NCBI RefSeq assembly: GCF_900169175.1
Contig: NZ_FXZM01000005.1
Span: 186,001-250,000, forward strand
Length of the DNA: 64,000 nt
Source of the DNA: Brevibacterium jeotgali
GTDB taxonomy: Bacteria > Actinomycetota > Actinomycetes > Actinomycetales > Brevibacteriaceae
Direction: 5' to 3'
Below are positions 16,769-25,129 of this stretch, piece after piece. The translations under genes were made by a program, and so were the position numbers. How positions within the stretch are numbered: the stretch's first letter is position 1; each line of letters opens with the position of its first letter. The notes below the pieces were generated by a model, which saw only the letters and a list, made by a program, of their open reading frames with translations, was not told where the DNA came from and searched no databases.

Positions 16769-18312
16769 GTCCTCGTGTGTGTGAATTCCATCCCGGGGCC
16801 CTCCACCGGGATCGGGTAGCTGCCGGAGAAGCACGCCGTGCACAGGTCCTCGCGCGGCTGGCGCGTGGCGGAGATCATGCCGTCCAGCGAGATGTAGCCC
16901 AGGCTGTCCGCTCCCAGGTTCTGGCAGATCTCTTCCACGTCCAGGCCGTTGGCGATCAGCTCTGCGCGGCTGGCGAAGTCGATGCCGTAGAAGCAGGGCC
17001 ACTTGACCGGTGGCGATGAGATCCGGACGTGGATCTCCTTCGCCCCCGCGGCGCGCAGCATCTTCACGAGCGCGCGCTGGGTGTTTCCGCGCACGATCGA
17101 ATCGTCGACGACGATCAGGCGCTTGCCCTCGATGTTCTCGCGCAGCGGGTTGAGCTTGAGACGGATGCCCAGCTGTCGCAGCGACTGGGTGGGCTGGATG
17201 AAGGTGCGGCCCACATAGGCGTTCTTCATGAGCCCCTGCCCGAATGGGATGCCGGACTCCTCCGCGTATCCCACGGCGGCGGGCACCCCGGACTCCGGGG
17301 TCGCGATGACCATGTCCGCGTCGACCGGGTGCTCGCGCGCCAGGACGCGGCCCATCTCTGCGCGGGCGGCGTGGACGGTACGGCCCGCCAGGACGCTGTC
17401 CGGTCGTGCGACGTACACGTACTCGAAGACGCACTGTGCGAGCTTCTTCTCCGCGAAGCGCTCCGAACGCAGTCCGTCCTCATCGATCGCGATCAGCTCA
17501 CCCGGTTCCACCTCGCGGACGAACGTCGCACCGACGATGTCGAGCGCGGCCGTCTCCGATGCGACGACCCAGCCGTTCTCCAGACGTCCCAGCGACAGGG
17601 GACGCACGCCGTGGCGGTCACGAGCGGCGTAGAGCGTTCCCTCGTCCATGAAGGTGAGGCTGAAGGCGCCCTCCAGCGACGGCAGCAGCTCCATCGCCGC
17701 GTCGTGCAGCGATGCCTTCTCCGAGGACCCGAGCAGCTTCGTGATGAGCGATGTGTCGCTCGAGGAGTCCCGGTGGCCGCGCGTGCGCAGGGTCTTGTTC
17801 GTCGCGCGCGCCACGGTCTGCTGGTGGTTCGCGTGCACGTCCTCCGCCATCGCCTCGAGGGTCTCGACATTCGTGAGGTTGCCGTTGTGGGCGAGGGCGA
17901 GGGCACCGAACGGAGTGGGTCCCAGCGTGGGCTGCGCGTTCTCCCAGGAGGACGCACCCGCTGTCGAGTACCGCGTGTGTCCGATCGCGATGTGACCGGG
18001 CAGGGTCTCGAGGTCGGACTCCCGGAAGACGGACGACACGAGCCCCATGTCGCGGTACACGAGGATCTGCTGGCCATTGCTGGCGGCGACCCCCGCGGAC
18101 TCCTGACCACGATGCTGCAGCGCATAGAGGCCGAAGTACGTCAGCCTGGCCACTTCTTCACCGGGTGCCCAGACGCCGAAGACGCCGCACTCCTCCCCGG
18201 GTGGCGGTTCGAGGCCTTCGGGCCGTTCGGAGGACTGCGAGGGCGTGGGGGCGCTCGCGTCGCGGGCGACGCTGGACAGGTTCACGGCTGGCACGTCGTC
18301 ATTGTTCCACAT
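16765..18312 (-). CDS. purF: Amidophosphoribosyltransferase
   Basis: The 515-residue enzyme makes 5-phosphoribosylamine from PRPP and glutamine, the committed step of purine synthesis. A propeptide of 41 residues precedes Cys42 in ECGVFG, the N-terminal glutamine-amidotransferase nucleophile exposed by processing. HRGQESAG, HNGNLTN and the PRPP loop VVDDSIVRGNT are clear. Cysteines in LAQCVFEYVYVARPDS, WPCFYG and LCTACFSG match the Fe-S-containing class typified by Bacillus PurF. The ATG at 18312 overlaps the upstream membrane-protein gene by 14 bases; in-frame GTG at 18294 is an alternative. purM overlaps its 3' end. Confidence 0.96.
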   Translation of the reverse strand: MWNNDDVPAVNLSSVARDASAPTPSQSSERPEGLEPPPGEECGVFGVWAPGEEVARLTYFGLYALQHRGQESAGVAASNGQQILVYRDMGLVSSVFRESDLETLPGHIAIGHTRYSTAGASSWENAQPTLGPTPFGALALAHNGNLTNVETLEAMAEDVHANHQQTVARATNKTLRTRGHRDSSSDTSLITKLLGSSEKASLHDAAMELLPSLEGAFSLTFMDEGTLYAARDRHGVRPLSLGRLENGWVVASETAALDIVGATFVREVEPGELIAIDEDGLRSERFAEKKLAQCVFEYVYVARPDSVLAGRTVHAARAEMGRVLAREHPVDADMVIATPESGVPAAVGYAEESGIPFGQGLMKNAYVGRTFIQPTQSLRQLGIRLKLNPLRENIEGKRLIVVDDSIVRGNTQRALVKMLRAAGAKEIHVRISSPPVKWPCFYGIDFASRAELIANGLDVEEICQNLGADSLGYISLDGMISATRQPREDLCTACFSGSYPIPVEGPGMEFTHTRT

Positions 18313-18751
18313 CGCCCTGGGGCCTCTGTTCGCCCTCTGCCGCCGACGCTGAGCCGTCCGCTCCGGCAGGGGACTGATCGTCTGCGGTGGACGCCGCGGC
18401 ATTCCCGTTCTGCCCGAACTCGGGAGTCGCGCCGGCTGGAGCCTTCCTGGCGATGTACTCGCCCCGCACCGTGTAGGTGCGGACCTTCCGCGCGTTGAGG
18501 CGATCGAGGATGAGCGCCACCCCCAGCCCGAGCCCTGCGCCGAGCATGCCCAGCAGCAGCATGAGGAGCGCCATCGTCGCACCGATCGAATAGTCGCTCG
18601 TGAGCGCCGAGGTGTCCACGGGCAGAACGACCAGCACGCCTGCCGCGATGAATCCGAGGAGGACCCCCAGGAGGAGGAAGGCCCGGAAACGGGGCGTGCG
18701 GCGGACGACTACGTCGACGTCGTCTGTCATCCGGATATCGGGGTCGCTCAT
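18299..18751 (-). CDS. Two-helix membrane protein upstream of purF
   Basis: The 150-residue protein starts MSDPDIRMTDDVDVVVRRTP with AGGAGC upstream of the ATG at 18751. It has two hydrophobic helices (about residues 25-48 and 60-88, the second Leu/Met/Gly-rich) and a cytosolic tail rich in Ala, Gly and Ser. No known domain. Its last 14 bases overlap purF, so translation is probably coupled. The function is unknown; the tight link with purF may be purely transcriptional. Confidence 0.75.
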   Translation of the reverse strand: MSDPDIRMTDDVDVVVRRTPRFRAFLLLGVLLGFIAAGVLVVLPVDTSALTSDYSIGATMALLMLLLGMLGAGLGLGVALILDRLNARKVRTYTVRGEYIARKAPAGATPEFGQNGNAAASTADDQSPAGADGSASAAEGEQRPQGDVEQ

Positions 18752-18815
18752 CGGCTCCTGCTCAGTGACGGGGTGACGGGATGCCCACCATTCTAATCGT
18801 CGCGGCGGATCCCGT

Positions 18816-20258
18816 TCACAGCTTGATGACGACGGTCTTCGTCTGCGTGTACTCGTCGAACGCCTCGATGGACTTCTCACGCCCGTACCCGGACTTCTTG
18901 TACCCGCCGAACGGCAGTTCGACGCCGCCGCCCGCGCCGTAGGTGTTCACGAACACCTGGCCCGCCTCGATCTCGTGCGCCAGACGGTGCGCACGCGACA
19001 GGTCCCGGGTCCAGACGGCGGACACCAGGCCGTACTCCGTGCCGTTGGCCAGCGCGAGGGCCTCCTCGTCGTCCTCGAAGGTCGACACCGCGACGACCGG
19101 CCCGAACACCTCTTCGTGGAAGATGCGCTGTGCGGGGTCCACCCCCGTGACGATCGTCGGGGAGACGAACGCACCGTTCTCCAGCACGCCGCCCAGCCCC
19201 GCGGGCCGGCCTCCGCCCACTGCCACCTGCGCCGGGTCGAGCTCGTTCAGGAACCCCTGCACGCGGTCCAGCTGCCTGCTCGAGACGAGCGGACCCAGAC
19301 CCGGATCGTCGGTCCCGCGGCCCACGGTGATCTCCGCGACTGCCCGGCCCATCTTCTCGACGACCTCGTCGTGCACCGACGCGTGGACGAGGAGGCGGGC
19401 GCCCGCAGAGCAGGTCTGACCGGCGTTCTGGATGAAGGAGCGCACGAGGCTGGGCACCGCGCCGTCGATGTCCGCGTCCGGGAAGACGACGTTCGCCGAC
19501 TTCCCGCCCAGTTCGAGCACGGTGGGGATGACGCGGTCGGCCGCCGCATGCGCGATGAGCGAGCCCGTCGCGGTCGAGCCCACGAACCCCAGATGCGCGA
19601 CACCGGGGTGCTTCGCCAGCGCATCGCCGGCCTCCGCACCCAGCCCGACGACCACGTTGAAGGCGCCGCGGGGGAATCCCGCTTCCTGGATGATCTCCGC
19701 GAGGCGGACCGTGGTGCGCGGGGTCTCGTCGGCCGGCTTCGCCACGGCGCAGTTCCCGGTCGCCAGGGACGTCGCGGCCGCACGACCGATGAGCTGGAGC
19801 GGATAGTTCCAGGCGACGATGTGTCCGGTCACCCCGTAGGGCTCACGGCGGGTGTAGACGTGCATGTCGTCGGCCATCGGGATCTGTGCGCCGTAGTACG
19901 CCTCGATCGTGTGGCCGTAGTACTCGAAGTACCGGGCGCAGACGTCGACGTCCGCATACGCCTGGGTGAGCGGCTTGCCGGTGTCCTCCGATTCCAGGCG
20001 CGCCAGCTCCTCACGGTTCGCGCGGATCCGAGTCCCCGCCGCGACGAGGAGCGTCGACCGCTGCTCCGGTGAGCTGCGGCGCCATTCGCGCTGGGCCTTC
20101 GCCGCCGCCGCGACCGCTCGATCGACCTCGTCGGCGCTCGCGCGGGAGACATCGCCGATCAGATCCCCGGTGGCGGGGTCGATGTTGGGGTAGGTCTTCA
20201 GCGTGGGGAGGTGACGGCCGCCGATGAACGACGTGGTCTGCAGTGTGGGAGCGGTCAT
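18816..20258 (-). CDS. NAD(P)-dependent aldehyde dehydrogenase
   Basis: The 480-residue enzyme has all family landmarks: GHIVAWNYPLQL, KPADETPRT, GFVGSTATG nucleotide loop, the general-base Glu in VLELGGKSANVVF, catalytic Cys283 in NAGQTCSAGAR, and EVFGPVVAV near the end, with GGYKKSGYGREK. It oxidises an aldehyde to a carboxylate; closest in style to betaine-aldehyde/gamma-aminobutyraldehyde-type enzymes, but the substrate cannot be fixed. I chose the ATG at 20258 (MTAPTLQ); a GTG at 20276 is possible. It is followed at 64 bases by the purF-linked membrane-protein gene. Confidence 0.93.
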   Translation of the reverse strand: MTAPTLQTTSFIGGRHLPTLKTYPNIDPATGDLIGDVSRASADEVDRAVAAAAKAQREWRRSSPEQRSTLLVAAGTRIRANREELARLESEDTGKPLTQAYADVDVCARYFEYYGHTIEAYYGAQIPMADDMHVYTRREPYGVTGHIVAWNYPLQLIGRAAATSLATGNCAVAKPADETPRTTVRLAEIIQEAGFPRGAFNVVVGLGAEAGDALAKHPGVAHLGFVGSTATGSLIAHAAADRVIPTVLELGGKSANVVFPDADIDGAVPSLVRSFIQNAGQTCSAGARLLVHASVHDEVVEKMGRAVAEITVGRGTDDPGLGPLVSSRQLDRVQGFLNELDPAQVAVGGGRPAGLGGVLENGAFVSPTIVTGVDPAQRIFHEEVFGPVVAVSTFEDDEEALALANGTEYGLVSAVWTRDLSRAHRLAHEIEAGQVFVNTYGAGGGVELPFGGYKKSGYGREKSIEAFDEYTQTKTVVIKL

Positions 20259-20333
20259 GAGGCCATTGAACACCACGGATCGCCGGGTCCGCAGTGTGCG
20301 TCCGTTGAGTGGATCAGCGCGCGACCGATGCCG

Positions 20334-20732
20334 TCAGCCCAGGGAGCGGCCCTGCGCATCGAAGAGCGGCAGCAGGTGACTGATGTCCGACCGGACGCCG
20401 GACGCGGCGACGGAGTTCTGTCCGACGGCCGCGGCGAAGTCCGCGTCACCGGTGACGAGCGCCAGCCACGTGCTCGGGTCGGACTCGACGGTGCTGGGTG
20501 GAGTGCCCCGCGTGTGCCGGGGCCCTGCGACCGCCTGTGTCACGCCGAACGGCGGCACCCGCACCTCGACGCTCCCGCCCGGATGGCGGGCTGCGAACTC
20601 CTCGAGCGCGTAGCGCACGGCGGTGGCGAGCGTCCTGCGATCGATGCCGGATGCGGAGCAGGTCCGCGCGGAGCACCAGGCGGCCAGAGCCTGCTGCCCG
20701 ACTGCGGGGTCCGTCCTGCGCTTCGCGCTCAT
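20334..20732 (-). CDS. Sterol-carrier family protein
   Basis: This 132-residue protein belongs to a small actinobacterial family annotated as sterol carrier-like: EEFAARHPGGSVEVRVPPFGVTQAV, then HTRGTPPSTVESDPSTWLALVTG and SGVRSDISHLLPLF. No substrate is known. A homologue (Rv0807 as I recall) also lies next to purF in mycobacteria. Its start overlaps the asparaginase stop by 4 bases (ATGA). Confidence 0.78.
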   Translation of the reverse strand: MSAKRRTDPAVGQQALAAWCSARTCSASGIDRRTLATAVRYALEEFAARHPGGSVEVRVPPFGVTQAVAGPRHTRGTPPSTVESDPSTWLALVTGDADFAAAVGQNSVAASGVRSDISHLLPLFDAQGRSLG

Positions 20733-21751
20733 CGGTCCTCTCCCCCGCGCGACCGCAGAGCCGCACCCTCGCGCAGGCGGCCCACGTGGACCGTCCGCCC
20801 GGCCTCGTCGATGCCGCCGGTGACGTGCTGCGCCAGCCGGTCGATGACTCGCTGAACGGCGTCAGCGGACACCTCGCCGCTCGCCTCCAGCAGGCGCAGC
20901 GCAGTCAGCGTCGTGGGGCGCGTCGAGCCGTCGAGGCATTTCACCGCGACGGACCAGCCGGTGCGGGTCGCCATGACCATGACGCCCTCCGCCCCGAACT
21001 TCGCGAAGATCCCCAGATCTTCGATGACCGTGGTGTTGGGCCCACCTCCGCCCTCGATCGTCCAGGGATGCGCGAAGACGCCGTCCATGAGTCGGGCGCT
21101 GTGCTCGTCGGCTCGTCTCGCCGCATGCGAGATCGCGGTGGCGAGCGCGGTGAGCGTGAGTGCGTGGACAGGGGCGCCGCATCCGTCGACCCCGACCGCC
21201 AGCGGCGGGGCGCCCGTGAACTCCTCGACCACCCGTTCGACCTCTCGCTGCACGGGGTGGGTGGGATCCAGATAGGAGTCCGTGGCGTGCCCGCCGGCGA
21301 CGGCCGCCATGAGGAACGCGGCGTGCTTCCCGGAGCAGTTGAAGTGCAGTCGGGAGGTGGGCTGCCCTGCCGCCGACCGCGCGTTGCGCGTCGTGCGGTC
21401 GGCGGGTGCGACGGCCGGGCAGCGCAGGTGCGATGCGTCCAGACCGGCGGAGGCCAGCATCTCCGTCACGACATCGATGTGCCGCTGCTCCGCCCGGTGC
21501 GATGCGGTCGCAAGCCCCAGTGCCGGACCCGTGAGCTCCGCTCCCATCCGCATGCTCGCGATCGCCTGGAGCGGCTTGAGAGTCGAGCGCACGAAGACCG
21601 GCGCGTCCACCGATCCGAGTACCGCCGCGGGCGTTCCGGACGGGTCGAGGAGCACGGCGGAGCCCACGTGCCGGGACTCGACGAAGCCCGATCGCTCGAC
21701 GACCGCCAGTTCGACCGCGGCGTCTGCAGAGAAGGTCGCAGCCGACGGCAC
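20729..21751 (-). CDS. Asparaginase (R. etli-type, asparaginase II family)
   Basis: The 340-residue protein fits the Asparaginase_II family that resembles the Rhizobium etli enzyme rather than E. coli AnsA/B: FVRSTLKPLQAIASMRMGAEL, HFNCSGKHAAFLMA with the Ser/Lys pair, GVDGCGAPVHALTL and GGGGPNTTVIEDLGIFAKFGAEGV. It hydrolyses L-asparagine to aspartate and ammonia in the cytosol. It is upstream of and overlapping the sterol-carrier-like gene and 4 bases downstream of the DUF3151 gene, so all three probably form an operon. Confidence 0.88.
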   Translation of the reverse strand: MPSAATFSADAAVELAVVERSGFVESRHVGSAVLLDPSGTPAAVLGSVDAPVFVRSTLKPLQAIASMRMGAELTGPALGLATASHRAEQRHIDVVTEMLASAGLDASHLRCPAVAPADRTTRNARSAAGQPTSRLHFNCSGKHAAFLMAAVAGGHATDSYLDPTHPVQREVERVVEEFTGAPPLAVGVDGCGAPVHALTLTALATAISHAARRADEHSARLMDGVFAHPWTIEGGGGPNTTVIEDLGIFAKFGAEGVMVMATRTGWSVAVKCLDGSTRPTTLTALRLLEASGEVSADAVQRVIDRLAQHVTGGIDEAGRTVHVGRLREGAALRSRGGEDR

Positions 21752-21755
21752 GGGG

Positions 21756-22220
21756 TCAGCCCCGGTTCCCGGCGATCTGCTCCATCGCCGTCGGATCGGA
21801 GTCGTTCAGGAACTTCTCCACCCGCGCGGCCTCCTCCGATTCGCCGATGCTCGCCGCCGCGCGTCCCAGCGCGTAGAGCGAGCGGAGGAATCCGCGGTTG
21901 ATCTCGTGCGTCCAGGGGATCGGCCCCGCTCCGCGCCACCCCGCGCCGCGCAGGGCATCGAGCCCGCGGTGGTAGCCGACCCGCGCATACGCGTAGGAGT
22001 CGACCGTGCGGCCCTCGTCGAACGCCTCGTCCGCGAGTTCGGCCCATGCGAGGCACGACGAGGGGAGGATGCTCGCGACGTCGACCGGTTCTTCGCCCGC
22101 GTCCAGGCGGCGCTTCGCGTCGACGTCCGGGTGGTCATCGGGAAGGTAGGTGGGCTGCGGGCCCAGCTGCGCCGCGTCGAGGTTGCCGATGTGCGAGGGG
22201 TTACCGAGGTTCTGGCTCAT
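21756..22220 (-). CDS. DUF3151 family protein
   Basis: The 154-residue protein has the actinobacterial DUF3151 sequence: LPDDHPDVDAKRRLDAGEEP, SSCLAWAELADEAF, YAYARVGYHRGLDALRGAGW and a C-terminal helical pair. Function unknown. The ATG at 22220 is preceded by TATTGTGAGGGC, which reads both as a -10 box ending 6 bases upstream and as a weak ribosome-binding site. It heads the short operon with asparaginase. Confidence 0.9.
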   Translation of the reverse strand: MSQNLGNPSHIGNLDAAQLGPQPTYLPDDHPDVDAKRRLDAGEEPVDVASILPSSCLAWAELADEAFDEGRTVDSYAYARVGYHRGLDALRGAGWRGAGPIPWTHEINRGFLRSLYALGRAAASIGESEEAARVEKFLNDSDPTAMEQIAGNRG

Positions 22221-22254
22221 GCCCTCACAATAGGACACGCACCTCAGTGGGCGA

Positions 22255-23253
22255 TCAGCCCTCTGCACCGTCCTCATCCTCTGCGGACTGGAGTGCGAAG
22301 GGATCGTCGGTGAGTGCGCCCAGTGCGCCCGCGTCTGCCGATTCGGTGAGCTGCTGGGCGGACTCCACACCGGTGAGCCACACGCCCACGTCCGATCCCA
22401 GCCATTCATCCACGCGTTCGGCATCGGCACGCACAGCGACCATGCCGAATCCCGCCGCGGCGAGGTCTGTCGGAGACGTCCCGTCCGGGTCTCCCTCGAA
22501 GAGTGCCACCGCGCCCGCGTCGGCGGTCCGCTCCGCGAGCGCCGCATCGGCGGTGCGGACGATGACGGCATCGATGCGCTCCGCGTCCTGGGCGGAGGTG
22601 AGCACCGCGTCGAGCACCGCGTCGGAGTCGACCGACGGCATGAACACCGTGTCGGAGCCGAAGTCCTCGTAGACCTCGGCCCACGTCGCCGGTGAGCCCG
22701 TGCTGGTCTCCTCCCGCGGTGCGGGGATGGTGCCGTCAGAGAACTCGTCTGCTGTCAGGTCCGCGTACGACGCACCGTGCACGTCCTCGCCGGCCTCCTG
22801 ACCGCCTGCACCCAGAGCGACCGTCCCGTCGCCCAGCTCCACGAGGTCGACTGCCGGTATGAAGCCGAACCGGACGTTCTCCCGGACGGCCTCCGCCGAG
22901 TTCGCCGGATAGATGGCGGCTCCCCCGCCGACGGCGGCGATGACGGGAGTCGGCAGGGACCCCGCCGTCGGGGGGTCGTCGGAGGACAGGGCGGACCATC
23001 CGATGAGGGCGAGGACCGCTGCTGCGGCGACGCCCGCGACGATGAGCGGGGCGAACGTCCGGCGTCCGGCCTTCGCCGCCTCCGCCTCTGCGACGCGCTC
23101 CTCCCACGCGGCCCGTTCCTCCGCGGACACCGGCTTCGCACGTTCGGGCCCGCGGCGTCTGCTGCCCTTCACGCGCTCCGGGGTCAGATCCGCCAGGGAC
23201 TCGATGCGGTCGTCGCCGCGACGATCGCGCTTCTTCTTCGCCACCCGGTTCAC
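22255..23253 (-). CDS. Membrane-anchored protein with a degenerate GDPD-like domain
   Basis: The 332-residue protein has a basic, Arg/Lys-rich cytosolic start (KKKRDRRGDDR), one transmembrane helix (about 88-108, ending LIGWSAL) and an extracellular domain. That domain resembles a glycerophosphodiester phosphodiesterase barrel: YPANSAEAVRENVRFGFIPA and VDLVELGDGTVALG near its start, and VGVWLTGVESAQQL...GALGALTDDP at its end. The catalytic HRG, ENT and HD residues are replaced, so it is probably not an active GDPD. The GTG at 23253 overlaps the glycosyltransferase stop (GTGA); GTG 23244 has a better AGGTGA site. It is the last gene of the polysaccharide export operon. Confidence 0.6.
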   Translation of the reverse strand: MNRVAKKKRDRRGDDRIESLADLTPERVKGSRRRGPERAKPVSAEERAAWEERVAEAEAAKAGRRTFAPLIVAGVAAAAVLALIGWSALSSDDPPTAGSLPTPVIAAVGGGAAIYPANSAEAVRENVRFGFIPAVDLVELGDGTVALGAGGQEAGEDVHGASYADLTADEFSDGTIPAPREETSTGSPATWAEVYEDFGSDTVFMPSVDSDAVLDAVLTSAQDAERIDAVIVRTADAALAERTADAGAVALFEGDPDGTSPTDLAAAGFGMVAVRADAERVDEWLGSDVGVWLTGVESAQQLTESADAGALGALTDDPFALQSAEDEDGAEG

Positions 23254-24359
23254 CTGCTCCTGTCCCTGTTGGATGCTGCGCCCGTCGCCAGTCCCCGCAG
23301 GAACCCGGCTCCCCAGCTCACGTGCATGGACGGGAGCACCAGGCCGAACCACAGTCGCTCGCGGATCCCCGCGTCGTCGGCTCGCCACACCGCCGTGACG
23401 ATCCCCGCCGCATAGGCGGCGCTGGGCACGTGCACCAACGACGTGAAGCCCCGCACGAATCGTGGCCAGCTCCGCGTCGAACCCGTCAGCTGCAGCACCG
23501 CCTCGACGAGCGAGGCGGTCACGCCCAGCACCAGCAGGGGCGGCGCGAAGTATCTCGCGGAGTTCCGCGCTCCGTACCGACGGACGATCTCCGCTCGCCA
23601 CACCCCGGTGGCGTAGAACTGCTTCACGAGGTTCGACCAGGTGGCCCGCGGCCAGTAGGTGACCTGCAGCTCTGGGGCGAACCACACGAGGCCGCCGGCT
23701 TCGCGGAGGCGGAGGTTGAGCTCCCAGTCCTGTCCGCGGCGCAGCGTCTCATCGAAGCCGTCCAGTGCGTCGAACACCTCGCGGCGGAAGACTCCCAGGT
23801 ACGCGGACTCCGCCTCCTGGGCCTCGTCACCCGCGTGATAGGCCGGGCCGCCCAGTCCGATCCGCGACATGTACGCCCGCGCGACGGCCCGCTGGAAGGC
23901 GGTGCGGCCTCGGGCCCGCATGAGGCCTCCCGCGTTCGCGGCGCGTGTCTCGCGCAGGACGGCCACGCCGCGGGCGGTGTAGTCCGCGGTGAGCTCCGAA
24001 TGCGCGTCGACGCGGATGACGACGGCGTGCGTCGTTCGCGCGACAGCCAGATTCAGACCGATCGGGGTGTCACCGGCGGGGTTGTCGACCGTGATGATCC
24101 GAGGGTCCGCCGCGGCCATCCGGCGGACGACCTCCGTGGTCCCGTCGGTCGACGGCCCCAGCGCGACCACGATCTCCTTCTGCCCCGGGTAGTCCTGGGC
24201 GAGGATCGTCGACACCGCCTCCTCGACGTGGTCCGCCTCGTTGAGGATGGGCATGATGTAGGACACGCCGGGCAGTGCGTCCAGGGGAGGCAGCTCCGTC
24301 GGCGCGAGCACGCTTCCCGCTCCGCGCCGTGCGCTGCGCACCCTGCGCGTGCTGCTCAC
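23250..24359 (-). CDS. Family 2 glycosyltransferase, membrane-associated
   Basis: The 369-residue protein has a GT-A fold of GT2: VSYIMPILNEADHVEEAVST at about residues 31-50, the metal-binding VIRVDAHSEL (DxD variant DAH), and GQDWELNLRLREAGG containing the ED/QxxRW-like acceptor region. The C-terminal third has hydrophobic helices, as in ExoA-like polysaccharide glycosyltransferases. It presumably adds a sugar to a lipid-linked envelope glycan exported by the ABC transporter encoded just upstream. The GTG at 24359 overlaps the ATPase stop as GTGA. Confidence 0.88.
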   Translation of the reverse strand: MSSTRRVRSARRGAGSVLAPTELPPLDALPGVSYIMPILNEADHVEEAVSTILAQDYPGQKEIVVALGPSTDGTTEVVRRMAAADPRIITVDNPAGDTPIGLNLAVARTTHAVVIRVDAHSELTADYTARGVAVLRETRAANAGGLMRARGRTAFQRAVARAYMSRIGLGGPAYHAGDEAQEAESAYLGVFRREVFDALDGFDETLRRGQDWELNLRLREAGGLVWFAPELQVTYWPRATWSNLVKQFYATGVWRAEIVRRYGARNSARYFAPPLLVLGVTASLVEAVLQLTGSTRSWPRFVRGFTSLVHVPSAAYAAGIVTAVWRADDAGIRERLWFGLVLPSMHVSWGAGFLRGLATGAASNRDRSR

Positions 24360-25129
24360 TTGTGCTTCTCGTATTCCTTGACGACGTCGGCCGTCGCGCC
24401 GTCTGCGCGCAGAACGCCCTTCTCGATCCAGATCGTGCGGTTGCACGTGTCGCGGATCGAGCGCATCGAGTGCGACACGAGGAAGACGGTGCCGGCGGAT
24501 TCGCGGATGTTCCGGATGCGCTGCTCGGAGCGCTTGCGGAACTCACGGTCGCCCACGCTCAGCGCTTCGTCCACGATGAGGATCTCGTGGTGCTTCGCCG
24601 TCGCGATCCCGAACTTGAGGCGGGCGGTCATGCCGGACGAGTAGGTGCGCATCGGCATGTCGATGAAGTCCCGCAGCCCCGTGAACTCGACGATGTCGTC
24701 ATACTTCTCCTCGATCTCCTGGCGGCTCATTCCCAGCGCCTGGCCGCCCAGGATGATGTTCCGGCTGCCCGACAGGTCGCTCAGCAGCGCCGCGCCGATA
24801 CCCAGGAGGTTCGGGCGGCTCTTCGCGTACACGGCTCCGCCCGTGGCTGGTGTGAGCCCGGTGATCGTCCGCATGAGGGTCGATTTGCCAGACCCGTTGG
24901 TCCCGATGATGCCGATGGATTCGTTGGCGTGCGCCGTGAAGGAGATCCCCTTGAGCGCGTGCACCGTCTGCAGCGAACGACCGCGGCTCAGCAGCCCGGC
25001 GGAGCTCCCCGGCGTCGCCTTCTTGCCGGTCGCCAGCGTGCGGTACTCGACGTGGACGTCGTCGCAGATGACGACGGGATCCTCCGCCGCTTCGCCGTCC
25101 AGCGCGCCTGCGTCAGTTGTCTCGGCCAT
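24356..25129 (-). CDS. Polysaccharide ABC exporter, ATP-binding subunit (Wzt/TagH type)
   Basis: The 257-residue ATPase has Walker A GTNGSGKST, signature YSSGMTARLKFG, Walker B ILIVDEALSVGD and switch LVSHSMRSIRD. The DEALSVGD and YSSGM sequences are diagnostic for the O-antigen/teichoic-acid exporter class (Wzt, TagH, RfbB). It energises export of a lipid-linked cell wall polysaccharide together with the permease encoded upstream, whose 3' end overlaps it by 17 bases. No C-terminal carbohydrate-binding domain is present. Confidence 0.93.
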   Translation of the reverse strand: MAETTDAGALDGEAAEDPVVICDDVHVEYRTLATGKKATPGSSAGLLSRGRSLQTVHALKGISFTAHANESIGIIGTNGSGKSTLMRTITGLTPATGGAVYAKSRPNLLGIGAALLSDLSGSRNIILGGQALGMSRQEIEEKYDDIVEFTGLRDFIDMPMRTYSSGMTARLKFGIATAKHHEILIVDEALSVGDREFRKRSEQRIRNIRESAGTVFLVSHSMRSIRDTCNRTIWIEKGVLRADGATADVVKEYEKHK

